Shown piece after piece: positions 6,118 to 13,128 of a stretch of 13,548 bases of DNA. Source of the DNA: JBOIBN01 sp050739575. GTDB lineage: Bacteria > Pseudomonadota > Gammaproteobacteria > JAKDMP01. The notes beneath the pieces were generated by a model, which made no database searches, was not told the origin of the DNA, and worked only from the letters and a program-made list of their open reading frames with translations. Position 1 is the stretch's first letter. Every line of letters starts with the position of its first letter. The translations under genes were made by a program, and so were the position numbers. The stretch is taken from the NCBI GenBank assembly GCA_050739575.1, contig JBOIBN010000060.1, forward strand, positions 1 to 13,548. The letters are read 5' to 3'.

Positions 6118-7403
6118 GATCTAAAGACACGGCGCGCTCAAGCGGTAACTTCTCCCAACAATCCGATAGAAGTCGTCGCATCGCCGCACTCATCAGCTGG
6201 CGCATTGCGATCATGGCCTTTCTCGGCGGCATCGGCGGCGGCGTGGTGTTTCCGATTCTGCCCGCGCTCGGTCAGCGCATGGGTTTGTCCGCGTTCATGA
6301 TCGGCGTTATTCTCTCCGCCAACCGTCTCACACGCCTCGCCGTCAATCCATTGACGGGTTCGCTGACCGACCGCTACGGCGGACGCGGCGTGATCGCGGC
6401 GGGACTCTTCATCGAGGGCGTGGGCACGCTCGGCTACATCGCGGCCCTGCATTTTTCCGGACCCGCGGCGTGGTTTCTCGCCGGACGCATTGTCTGGGGC
6501 GTGGGGTCCTCGCTGCTGTTCGTCGGCGCCGTCGCCGCCGTGCTCACCCTGAGTGCGAGCAGCGATCGCGCCCGCTTCGTCGCCCGCGCCCGCAGCGCCA
6601 TCAGCCTCGGAGTGCCCGGCGGACTCGTGCTCGGCGGTCTCGTCACCGAATTCGTCTCCGCCGACGCGGCCTTCCTGATCGCCATGCTGCTCAGTGTCGC
6701 GGCGGGGTTCGCGGCGCTCGCCGGAATTCCCCGCCGCGCACCGCACACGACAAGACGCATGCGCGCGGAGCACGTCCGGCACCCGCAAGATTGGATCGAA
6801 TTGCTGCGCCAACGCAAACTCGCGGGCATCTGGTGCTACGCGGCGCTGGTCGCTTTCGGCGTGCAGGGACTTCTGCTCGCCACTCTCGTCGTACTCGTCG
6901 AACGGCGCGGCACCTTTATCTTCGGACTCGGCGCCGAAGGCAGCGCCGGCCTGCTGATGGCGATCCTCATGCTCGCTTACGCCGGCACGTCGCTTGCGAT
7001 CGGGCACAGGCTCGACTTGCTCGGTCGGCGCACGATACTGATCGTACCCACCATATTCGCGCTCGTTGCCGGATTCGCCCTGCTTGCGTTCGCCTCCACA
7101 CTGCCCTGGGTATTGCTCGCGCTGCTCATTACCGGCATCGGTACCGGCGCGATTACGATTCCACTTCTTACGCTCCTCGGCGATCTCGTGCCGGCGGAAC
7201 GTCGCGGTCGCGCCACCGCGATCTACCAAGTTGCCGCGGATCTTGGCGGTACAGCCGGTCCGATTCTTGGTTTAGTGCTCGGCGTACGCTTCGGTTTTCT
7301 TGCCATCTACGGCGGGCTCGCCGCCCTGTTCCTGCTCACCCTGCCGGTAGCCTTCTCATTGATCCGCGCCGAACGCGGCGCTGCCGTCAACGAGGTAGGA
7401 TAG
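6114..7403 (+). CDS. MFS transporter
   Basis: This is a 429-residue major facilitator superfamily protein with about twelve hydrophobic helices in two halves joined by a basic loop (about 205-230, RRAPHTTRRMRAEH). Motif A is clear between helices 2 and 3: G82-SLTDRYGGR91. A motif-C-like glycine-rich stretch is present in helix 5 (ISLGVPGGLVLGG), with a similar VAADLGGTAGPILGLVLG in the second half. The substrate cannot be told; the layout suits a drug or metabolite:H+ antiporter. Start: TTG 6114 is the only start codon between the in-frame stop at 6084 and Met34 (6213). Met34 would cut into the first helix, so TTG is preferred, but the ribosome site is poor. The mini-ORF at 6088 may supply coupling or the real N-terminus. 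The next gene begins 28 bases downstream, so the two are probably co-transcribed. Confidence 0.92.
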   Translation: MRSKDTARSSGNFSQQSDRSRRIAALISWRIAIMAFLGGIGGGVVFPILPALGQRMGLSAFMIGVILSANRLTRLAVNPLTGSLTDRYGGRGVIAAGLFIEGVGTLGYIAALHFSGPAAWFLAGRIVWGVGSSLLFVGAVAAVLTLSASSDRARFVARARSAISLGVPGGLVLGGLVTEFVSADAAFLIAMLLSVAAGFAALAGIPRRAPHTTRRMRAEHVRHPQDWIELLRQRKLAGIWCYAALVAFGVQGLLLATLVVLVERRGTFIFGLGAEGSAGLLMAILMLAYAGTSLAIGHRLDLLGRRTILIVPTIFALVAGFALLAFASTLPWVLLALLITGIGTGAITIPLLTLLGDLVPAERRGRATAIYQVAADLGGTAGPILGLVLGVRFGFLAIYGGLAALFLLTLPVAFSLIRAERGAAVNEVG

Positions 7404-7431
7404 AAAACATGAAAGTGGGCGGAGAAAATAC

Positions 7432-8139
7432 ATGAACAACGACGACATCCAAATACTCGCGAACTCGGCAGCGGTGGTGGTGTTCCGTTCGCCGCTGACC
7501 GACCTCGGCGATCTCGACCGCCTGCTCGATCGGCGCGGCATCGAGTGGCGGACGGTGGATCTCGCCATGGGCGAACGGGAAAATCGTGCAAGCTTCGAGG
7601 TCTTGCGCAGCCACACGGGACACCCGACCCTGCCGCAGGTTTTTGTGGACGGGCACTTCATCGGCGGGCTCGATGCGGCACGCAGCCGGCTCGAAGACGA
7701 AGCCGCACTCGCCGGACCCAGCCCCAGGCTGTCGCCGCCGGCGACACTTGCGGCCTACGCGGGTCTTATTCCCTTCATCGGTCTCGCCGCGTGGCTGTGG
7801 ATTCACGGCGGCGCCATGGCAGCGCGCGTACTCGCCATTTATGCCGCAACGGTTCTGTCGTTCATCGGCGCGGTGCATTGGGGCTGGGCACTCGGCGAAC
7901 ACGCCGAGCCCCGCCGCTACTACTGGTGCATAGTGCCGGCGCTGGCCGGCTGGATCTTCGCCTCGCTGCCACCCGCCGTCGGCTTGCCGATTCTTGCCGC
8001 GAGCTTTATCGGCTTGTGGTACGCCGAACGACGCTGGTTTGCAAAAGACCTGCCCGGCTGGTACCGGGCCCTGCGCCTGCAACTGAGTTTCATCGCGGCG
8101 GCCTGCCTCGTGGCGGCCTGGATCGCGGTGCTGATTTAA
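7432..8139 (+). CDS. glutaredoxin-like domain (no active-site Cys) fused to DUF3429 membrane domain
   Basis: This is a 235-residue two-domain protein. Residues 8-85 have the glutaredoxin pattern: strand AVVVF, helix GDLDRLLDRRGIEW, strand TVDL, the cis-proline motif T66-L-P68-QVFVDG and G78-G79 for glutathione contact. Where CPYC or CxxS should sit, the sequence is R19-S-P-L-T-D-L-G26 with no cysteine, so thiol-disulfide chemistry is unlikely. Residues about 105-235 are DUF3429 (the TMEM69-like family): LAAYAGLIPFIGLA, the SFIGAVHWGWALG motif, IVPALAGWIFASLP, and LPGWYRALRLQLSF, forming four to five helices. Start: ATG 7432 with GGAG seven bases upstream. An eight-codon frame (ATG 7409 to TGA 7435) overlaps the start. 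It follows the MFS gene by 28 bases. Role unknown; the soluble domain may bind glutathione or act as a docking module. Confidence 0.92.
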   Translation: MNNDDIQILANSAAVVVFRSPLTDLGDLDRLLDRRGIEWRTVDLAMGERENRASFEVLRSHTGHPTLPQVFVDGHFIGGLDAARSRLEDEAALAGPSPRLSPPATLAAYAGLIPFIGLAAWLWIHGGAMAARVLAIYAATVLSFIGAVHWGWALGEHAEPRRYYWCIVPALAGWIFASLPPAVGLPILAASFIGLWYAERRWFAKDLPGWYRALRLQLSFIAAACLVAAWIAVLI

Positions 8140-8215
8140 CGAAACCGAATAAATAAACTCCGATAAATTCGTCCGTGAATTGCTCAGAGACGGCGAGTCC
8201 CGCACATACGTGCTT

Positions 8216-8303
8216 GATTTGCGGTGGCGCGCCCATGCGCTACATGGAACCTCTGAATAAATCGGAGGTTCCATAAATCAGAGATTCACTAAGCGAACCT
8301 GTT
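8216..8303. repeat. palindromic intergenic repeat, copy B
   Basis: The core at 8246-8272 has eight-base perfect arms GGAACCTC and GAGGTTCC, extendable through one G-T wobble to eleven pairs around an ATAAA loop. The core plus its 30-base left flank match copy A (3171-3227) in register. An inverted copy of A's right edge follows at 8283-8300 (gattcactaagcgaacct). A further degenerate fragment, aaactccgataaattc (8155-8170), resembles half of the reversed palindrome. The element sits between the convergent glutaredoxin-DUF3429 and secreted-protein genes. There is no T tract, so a Rho-independent terminator is possible but not typical. Confidence 0.75.
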
Positions 8304-8307
8304 GGCG

Positions 8308-8775
8308 TCAGTTACCGCCCGACGGGCTGATCTTGAATGCGCCGACGGCAACGCCGAGATCCCAACCGCTGCCGGTACCCGAGAGCGCCATCGAAACGGT
8401 GCCCTTGGTCAGTACCGCCGCCTGCGAGGATTTGACCGCCCCGGCCTGCGCTCCACCCGTGGCATAACTGCCAAGCACGTCCTTGATGTCGTACACGCCG
8501 GAAAATACGGCGTGGCCGTTATTCACCGTGGACTTGCCCGCGGTCAACCCGCCGCCCGTCATACTGAGCTTGACGGGCATACTTTGCCCGTTCGAGCAGG
8601 TTACGGTGCCCTTGCCTCCCGCCGTTTTGTAAAACAACGACCAGCCGTGAAGCGAAAAATCCATGTGGCATTTGACTTCGTGGGAAGAACCGGTCGCATA
8701 CGCGCTTACCGGCGTTATCAACATCACGCCGGCCAACGCCACGGCAATACTTGAAGCCATAAGTAGCTTGCGCAT
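8308..8775 (-). CDS. small secreted protein of unknown function
   Basis: This is a 155-residue protein with a clear Sec signal peptide: MRKLL, a hydrophobic core to about residue 21 and a cleavage site near VSA-YA or AYA-TG (25-27). The mature part is rich in Gly, Ser and Thr, with alternating strands and two cysteines (C36 in EVKCHMDF and C60 in GTVTCSNGQ) that could form a disulfide in the periplasm. The closing region (KGTVSMALSGTGSGWDLG and GAFKI) looks like a small beta-barrel or sandwich. I do not recognise a named family. Start: ATG 8775 with GGAG upstream; an in-frame extension to 8847 would run through the terminator hairpin and put 24 polar residues before the signal peptide. It lies 86 bases downstream of the double-protease gene on the same strand, separated by a terminator-like hairpin, so it may be expressed by read-through or from its own promoter. 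Confidence 0.87.
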   Translation of the reverse strand: MRKLLMASSIAVALAGVMLITPVSAYATGSSHEVKCHMDFSLHGWSLFYKTAGGKGTVTCSNGQSMPVKLSMTGGGLTAGKSTVNNGHAVFSGVYDIKDVLGSYATGGAQAGAVKSSQAAVLTKGTVSMALSGTGSGWDLGVAVGAFKISPSGGN

Positions 8776-8803
8776 GATCCTGATCTCCGTCTGCAACGTT
8801 ATG

Positions 8804-8837
8804 TAAAAACTTAAGACCGAAATCCTCGGATTCGGTT
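8804..8837 (-). terminator. Rho-independent-type terminator after the protease/PDZ gene
   Basis: On the minus strand an ACCGAATCC / GGATTTCGGT stem (8816-8825 with 8828-8836, one bulged base) is followed by CTTAAG and a run of five T (8809-8805). It lies 25 bases beyond the stop at 8862 and about 30 bases before the next start (8775), so it may also act as an attenuator for the secreted-protein gene. Confidence 0.6.
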
Positions 8838-8861
8838 CCAGCTTCACTTCCGTTCGGCGCG

Positions 8862-10709
8862 CTACCCTCCCGTCGCCGGGATGAGACGGCGGAGCACGAG
8901 CGTGACCCAGTGGCTCGTCTTGCCCTTGACGACGGCCAGTCGGACTTTGGAACCGGGCTCGCCGTCGCGCAAACTGGCGCGCACGTCACTGAGGCTGAGA
9001 TCGCCCGCGACCTTGTCGTTCACTCCGGTGATGACGTCGCCGGGCTTTATGCCAGCCTCGTCCGCAGGTCCGCCCGGAAACACTGATGCTACGACAAAGG
9101 TCTTGCCATACTGGTTGATCCACAGGCCCGCGCGATCGTAGTCCATCGGCGTATTAAAGTTCTTGTTCGGATTCAGGTACATGCGCTGGTTCGTATAGTC
9201 GAAGGTCACCGTGAAGCGCCTGAGAACATCGCCGCCGATGACGCCGGAGATGCCGGAGACGCCGGCCGCATCCTGGCTTGCCGCGCCCACATCGAGCACC
9301 GGATTGCGAACGACGATTCCGTCCAGTTTCAAGGCGCTAGCCCGACCGACGCGTCCCGTCAGCTTTCCGCCGAGACCCCAGTCCACGGTAACCTCGGGCG
9401 TAAGGTGAAAACGGGAGTCGAGATCATGCGCCTTCGCGAACGATGAGGACAGGCTCAAGCCGGTACTACTGCCGGTATCAATTTCGAATTGACCGGCAAC
9501 GCCGTCGATCGAGCCCGCGACCTGCGGAATCTGCCCGTTAATCAGCGTAAAGGGTATCGGAGTGCCGGCGTTCTGAGGATTGAAATTTGCGGGCAGAATC
9601 AAGGTCACCTTGCGGAAGGCATAGTTGATCTGCACGACGAAGCGTTTGAAAATCTCGAAGCCGACGAGACCGTCGAACTGCGAACCTTCCGCATCGGTGA
9701 ATCCAGGCGCCTTCGCGACCCGGAAAAGCTGATTGCTCAACGCGACTTCGCCGCCGAGGGTCAGGGTATTCACCCGGGTCGCACTCGCCGAACTGCCCCC
9801 CGGGCCCTTGCCCTTGAAATTCCCCACGCTCTGAATGCCGGCTTTTCGAGCGGCCTGCACAGTCAACAGGTTCACGCCGCTCGTGCTCAGCTGGAACTGC
9901 AGCGGACGGTTGAGCACGCTCGCCCGAAGATAGATGCGATTGTTGATGAGCTGGAACGGAATTGTGGCCTGGCTGCCGCCGCCGATGAAGGCGTAATCGT
10001 TCAGGTTTTGTTGCGGTTGCGAAAAATCCTTGTCGCTTTCCGGAACATTCACGGAGGCGCTGTCGAATCGCAAAATTGTGTACTGGGAGCCGTCGAATAT
10101 CCATTGATGGAATGGAATCTGCACACCGTTGACCGACAGATACTCGTTGAACGTCCTCGTTTCCGTGCCTGTCGGCGTGGTCATGACCGTACGATCCACC
10201 AGATACGTTTCCGCGTTGATCCACAGCTCGAACGAATCGCCGCCCTGTGGCGTGATACGCAATACCTCGAAGTGATTCTCGTCTTCCCTGCGCGCACCAA
10301 GCAGCTCGATCTGGGCCGCCCAGCGCTCGGGAAACCAGTATCCGCGTGCCGCGATATAGGCATTGGTCACGTCGGCCTTCTGCGCCGCCGGCGTATCGTC
10401 GGGCGACACCTCGCCACTCGGCGCCTGCTTCCAGCCCATCTTTCCGTCGTAACCCTGGGCGCCCTGGTAAGGTCCGATCGCATAATGCCTGACCAGGCGA
10501 CCGCCGTGGACATCCACCATTTGATCAGCCGCACCCGAAAGTCCGCCCGTCAAAACCTTGCCCTTGATCTGTATCGTATTGATCCCGTTCCAGAGATCGC
10601 CCCCGCTCGCGGCCTTGGACTGGGCAAGAATCTGCTCCGCGCTGGTAGGCGTCGCCGCGAAGGCAAAACACGGCACTAGCAGCACGACAAGAACGAGCAG
10701 TCGGGGCAT
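8862..10709 (-). CDS. exported double retropepsin-like/PDZ protein, first lobe degenerate
   Basis: This is a 615-residue protein. A signal peptide occupies 1-18 (cleavage AFA-AT). Residues 25-230 form a lipoprotein-carrier-like beta domain beginning ILAQSKAASGG, with the landmarks YDGKMGW, SPDDTPAA and ITPQGG. Lobe 1 (about 255-372) keeps the retropepsin frame, including FDGLVGFEIFKRFVV and INYAFRKVTLIL, but the D-T-G site reads S275-T-S-G278, so the catalytic Asp is lost. Lobe 2 (about 398-515) has an intact D411-T-G-S414 and VIGGDVLRRFTVTFDY. A C-terminal PDZ domain (about 528-610) contains VFPGGPADEAGIKPGDVI. Family knowledge: aspartyl proteases need two Asp-bearing lobes. Here one chain carries both lobes but only one Asp, so activity would need homodimerisation through lobe 2 or may be absent. 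Start: ATG 10709 with GAGGA six bases upstream; an in-frame extension to 10799 lacks a ribosome site and would precede the signal peptide. Full-length paralogue of the gene at 11180-13054. Confidence 0.92.
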   Translation of the reverse strand: MPRLLVLVVLLVPCFAFAATPTSAEQILAQSKAASGGDLWNGINTIQIKGKVLTGGLSGAADQMVDVHGGRLVRHYAIGPYQGAQGYDGKMGWKQAPSGEVSPDDTPAAQKADVTNAYIAARGYWFPERWAAQIELLGARREDENHFEVLRITPQGGDSFELWINAETYLVDRTVMTTPTGTETRTFNEYLSVNGVQIPFHQWIFDGSQYTILRFDSASVNVPESDKDFSQPQQNLNDYAFIGGGSQATIPFQLINNRIYLRASVLNRPLQFQLSTSGVNLLTVQAARKAGIQSVGNFKGKGPGGSSASATRVNTLTLGGEVALSNQLFRVAKAPGFTDAEGSQFDGLVGFEIFKRFVVQINYAFRKVTLILPANFNPQNAGTPIPFTLINGQIPQVAGSIDGVAGQFEIDTGSSTGLSLSSSFAKAHDLDSRFHLTPEVTVDWGLGGKLTGRVGRASALKLDGIVVRNPVLDVGAASQDAAGVSGISGVIGGDVLRRFTVTFDYTNQRMYLNPNKNFNTPMDYDRAGLWINQYGKTFVVASVFPGGPADEAGIKPGDVITGVNDKVAGDLSLSDVRASLRDGEPGSKVRLAVVKGKTSHWVTLVLRRLIPATGG

Positions 10710-11179
10710 GGAGCATCCTCGCAAAATAAAGTGACTACGTTCTGCGGCTTTCCCGCGAAATACAGAAACAGGCTTCACGATACAAGCATACGGAGACAAT
10801 CGCTGCAGGCCCGCTCTCGTACGAATCAGCGCTAGTCAAAGAAACTCCAACTTTAACGCGTTTACGCGAGTTTAGCAGACTACTGCAAAACGTAACGAGC
10901 GAAGTGGAACCCGGGATTGAAGTTGGACGCGGCCGGAGCACAGGAAGCGCAGTTTATCGAGGGGCAAATGAGCATTCCAAGCACCGGGCCGCGACGGGAA
11001 GATCAGGAACCCGCTTGCGGGGGATGCGCCCCCCGAGTCGGTCCAGGATCGTCCAATCGCGGCCCTTATACTCATTTCTGCTCATCTCCGCTGCCCGATC
11101 CCGTTTAGCTGTGGGGCCCTCGGGCAACGCTCAGACGAGCCGTTCAAGATGCCGCGCGTAGTAGTTTCTCAGCAGGCTG
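10710..11179. other. 470-base gene-free gap between the two protease/PDZ genes
   Basis: No convincing gene is present: the short frames here (60-85 codons) lack ribosome sites and have Arg/Ser/Pro-rich translations. The side near 10709 must hold the promoter of that gene, but no clear -35/-10 pair was found. Local structure includes CCCGC-TT-GCGGG (11010-11021), then GGGGG (11019-11023) facing CCCCCC (11029-11034), and AGCAGGCTGCT (11172-11182) across the stop of the upstream gene. The middle (about 10900-11100) is GC-rich and may be remnant coding or mobile DNA, but nothing could be identified. Confidence 0.5.
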
Positions 11180-13054
11180 CTAGGCGGCCTTGCGCAGCCC
11201 TCCCGTCGCCGGAATCAGGCGACGCAGTATCAATACAACCTGATGATTTTGCTTGCCATTGCTCACGCTCAAAGTAAGGCGTGTACCGGGCGCATCGTTT
11301 CGCAACATGGCCCGCAAGTCGCTCAGGCCCAGGCCACTCGCCGGCTTGCCGTTGACGGCGGTGATGACGTCGCCCGCCTTGAGGCCGGCCTGCTCCGCCG
11401 GGCCGCCGGTCATTACGGACTTCACCACGAAACCGCCGTCCGTGCCGTTGACCCACATGCCGGAGTGATCGTAGTTCATGGGCGCGCCGTAGTCCTTGTT
11501 CGGCTCGAGATACATCTTCTGGTTCGCGTAGTCGAAGGTCACCGTGAAGTGTTTGAGGATCTCGCCCCCGATGTTGCCGGCCTCGTGCTTGTCGGCGAAC
11601 GCGCCTTTCGTCGCCATACTCATCTCGATCACGGGATCGTTCACGGCGACGGTTCCGATCATGAGTTTGCCGCCGCGCGCGACCCGACCACTGGCGCTGC
11701 CGCCGACACCCCAGCCGACGACGGTTTCGGGCGTCGCCTGATATCGCGAGTACAAATCGTTCGTCTTCGCGAAGGGTGCCATAAGACTTAAAGCGGCACG
11801 ACTGCCGGTGTCCACCTCGAAGAGTCCCGGCAGGCCGTCTATCGAGCCTTCCACGCCCGGCATTCTTCCCCCGTTAACAAAGACGAACGGCACCGGCGTA
11901 CCGGCATCCGTCGGTTTGAAATCGGCGGGTCGAATGAGCGTCAGTTTCTGATCCGCGTAATCTATTCGCACGACGAAACGCTTGAAGACTTCAAAACCGA
12001 CGAGGCCGTCGAATCTGGCACCTTCCACTTCCGCAAAGCCGGGAAACGGTATCACCATGAAGGTTTGATTGCGCAGCGCTACCCCGCTTCCAAGCGTGAG
12101 TTTCGTCACCCTGGCGAGGCCGGCGTTCACGGATTTCTTGCCGACACCGCCGCCCTCCAGAGCGCCTTTACTCTTGACGCCGGCCGCCTCTGCGGCCTGC
12201 GGGCTCAGGATATTCGCGCCGCCCGTATCCAGCATGAACTGAAACGCGTGGTCATTCACGTTCACGGGAATGTAGATATGGTTGTTGATCAGCTTGAACG
12301 GAAATGTCGCTTCATTGCCGCCGCCGACGAAGGAAAAATCGTTCAGCTTCTGCTGCGGCATGGCAAAGTCGCTGTCGGCCACCGGCACATTGAAGGAAGC
12401 CGTCTTCAACTGCATCGCAGTGTCGTATTGCTTCTTGCCGTTGGAGACACGTTGATGAAACGGCATTTTCACGCCGTCCACCGTCCGGTAATCGCTGAAA
12501 TACGTGGTTTCGGGCAGCACGCCGGTACGATCCACCGTTCGCGCAATCAAATGCGTCTTATCATTGATCCACATCTCGAACGGATTGCCACCCTGCGGCG
12601 TGATCTGCAGCACCTGATAGGTCGTGCCGTCGTCCTCACGCGTGCCGAGCGATTCTATTTTCGCCGGCCAGCGCTCGGGGTACCACCAGGCCTGTTCCGT
12701 TTGATAGGCGGCGGTCAAATCCCGCATTTTGGCGGCGGGCGAATCGTCGGGCGACACTTCGCCATCGGGTGATTCGCTCCAGCCCATCTTGCCGTCAAAC
12801 CCCTGGGCAAACCGGTAAGAGCCCAGGCTCCCCTGGCTGACCGAGCGACCGGTCAGAAAGTCTTGAAGTTCGCTCGCGGAACCTGAAAGCCCGCCGACCT
12901 CGATGGTGCCTTCGGAACGCAGGGTGTGGATGTGATCCCAGGCCGTTCCGCCGCTCGCGGCCTTGGACTGGGCCAGAATCTGCGCCGCCGTCGGCGCTGC
13001 CGCAAGGGCAATGCCAGGCATTAACAGAACAATCAGAAAGAGTAAGCGTCGCAT
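11180..13054 (-). CDS. exported double retropepsin-like/PDZ protein, both DTG sites present
   Basis: This is a 624-residue protein. Signal peptide 1-18 (GIALA-AAP). A lipoprotein-carrier-like N-terminal domain spans about 24-230 (ILAQSKAASGG, FDGKMGW, SPDDSPAA, WWYPERWPAKIESLG, ITPQGG). Retropepsin-like lobe 1 (about 256-374) has D276-T-G-G and ends FDGLVGFEVFKRFVVRIDY. Lobe 2 (about 402-516) has D415-T-G-S418 and ends NIGGEILKHFTVTFDY. The PDZ domain (about 532-612) contains VMTGGPAEQAGLKAGDVI. Two D-T-G lobes in one chain could form an intramolecular active site, as in pepsins, whereas typical bacterial and viral retropepsin domains carry one D-T-G and dimerise; that is inference. Location: periplasm, with PDZ for substrate or partner binding. 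Start: ATG 13054 with GGAG six bases upstream. The C-terminus carries five residues (LRKAA) beyond the RRLIPATGG end shared with the paralogue. Its own promoter lies at 13080-13108. Confidence 0.93.
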   Translation of the reverse strand: MRRLLFLIVLLMPGIALAAAPTAAQILAQSKAASGGTAWDHIHTLRSEGTIEVGGLSGSASELQDFLTGRSVSQGSLGSYRFAQGFDGKMGWSESPDGEVSPDDSPAAKMRDLTAAYQTEQAWWYPERWPAKIESLGTREDDGTTYQVLQITPQGGNPFEMWINDKTHLIARTVDRTGVLPETTYFSDYRTVDGVKMPFHQRVSNGKKQYDTAMQLKTASFNVPVADSDFAMPQQKLNDFSFVGGGNEATFPFKLINNHIYIPVNVNDHAFQFMLDTGGANILSPQAAEAAGVKSKGALEGGGVGKKSVNAGLARVTKLTLGSGVALRNQTFMVIPFPGFAEVEGARFDGLVGFEVFKRFVVRIDYADQKLTLIRPADFKPTDAGTPVPFVFVNGGRMPGVEGSIDGLPGLFEVDTGSRAALSLMAPFAKTNDLYSRYQATPETVVGWGVGGSASGRVARGGKLMIGTVAVNDPVIEMSMATKGAFADKHEAGNIGGEILKHFTVTFDYANQKMYLEPNKDYGAPMNYDHSGMWVNGTDGGFVVKSVMTGGPAEQAGLKAGDVITAVNGKPASGLGLSDLRAMLRNDAPGTRLTLSVSNGKQNHQVVLILRRLIPATGGLRKAA

Positions 13055-13076
13055 GGCAATCTCCGCAAAGGTTTTG

Positions 13077-13108
13077 ACTGTTATACGCCTATATAACAGT
13101 AAAGTCAA
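13077..13108 (-). promoter_or_regulatory. sigma70 promoter with an overlapping inverted repeat (operator candidate)
   Basis: Reading the minus strand, TTGACT (13108-13103), a 17-base spacer and TATAAC (13085-13080) form a near-consensus promoter 25 bases before the ATG. A perfect inverted repeat with nine-base arms ACTGTTATA (13077-13085) and TATAACAGT (13092-13100) and a six-base spacer covers the -10 and most of the spacer. A dimeric repressor bound there would block RNA polymerase. The regulator is not in the window. Confidence 0.65.
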
Positions 13109-13128
13109 CGCCCCCTGACCCTGGTGAC

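Noticed and set aside
6138..7229. 363-codon open frame on the minus strand
   Set aside because: It is fully antisense to the MFS gene, with Glu/Arg/Gly-rich low-complexity translation and no ribosome site; an artefact of high GC.
8302..8754. 150-codon plus-strand frame
   Set aside because: Antisense to the small secreted protein, which has a clear signal peptide and ribosome site.
9489..10679. 396-codon open frame on the plus strand
   Set aside because: It is antisense to the 615-aa protease/PDZ gene, has no domain pattern, and the opposite strand has a signal peptide and recognised motifs.
10917..11108. 63-codon plus-strand frame in the protease intergenic gap
   Set aside because: TTG start without a ribosome site, Pro/Arg/Gly-rich translation, overlapping equally open frames on both strands.
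11243..12772. 182- and 235-codon plus-strand frames (11243-11791, 12065-12772)
   Set aside because: Both are antisense to the 624-aa protease/PDZ gene, are His/Arg/Ala-rich without motifs, and mirror similar shadows in the paralogue.
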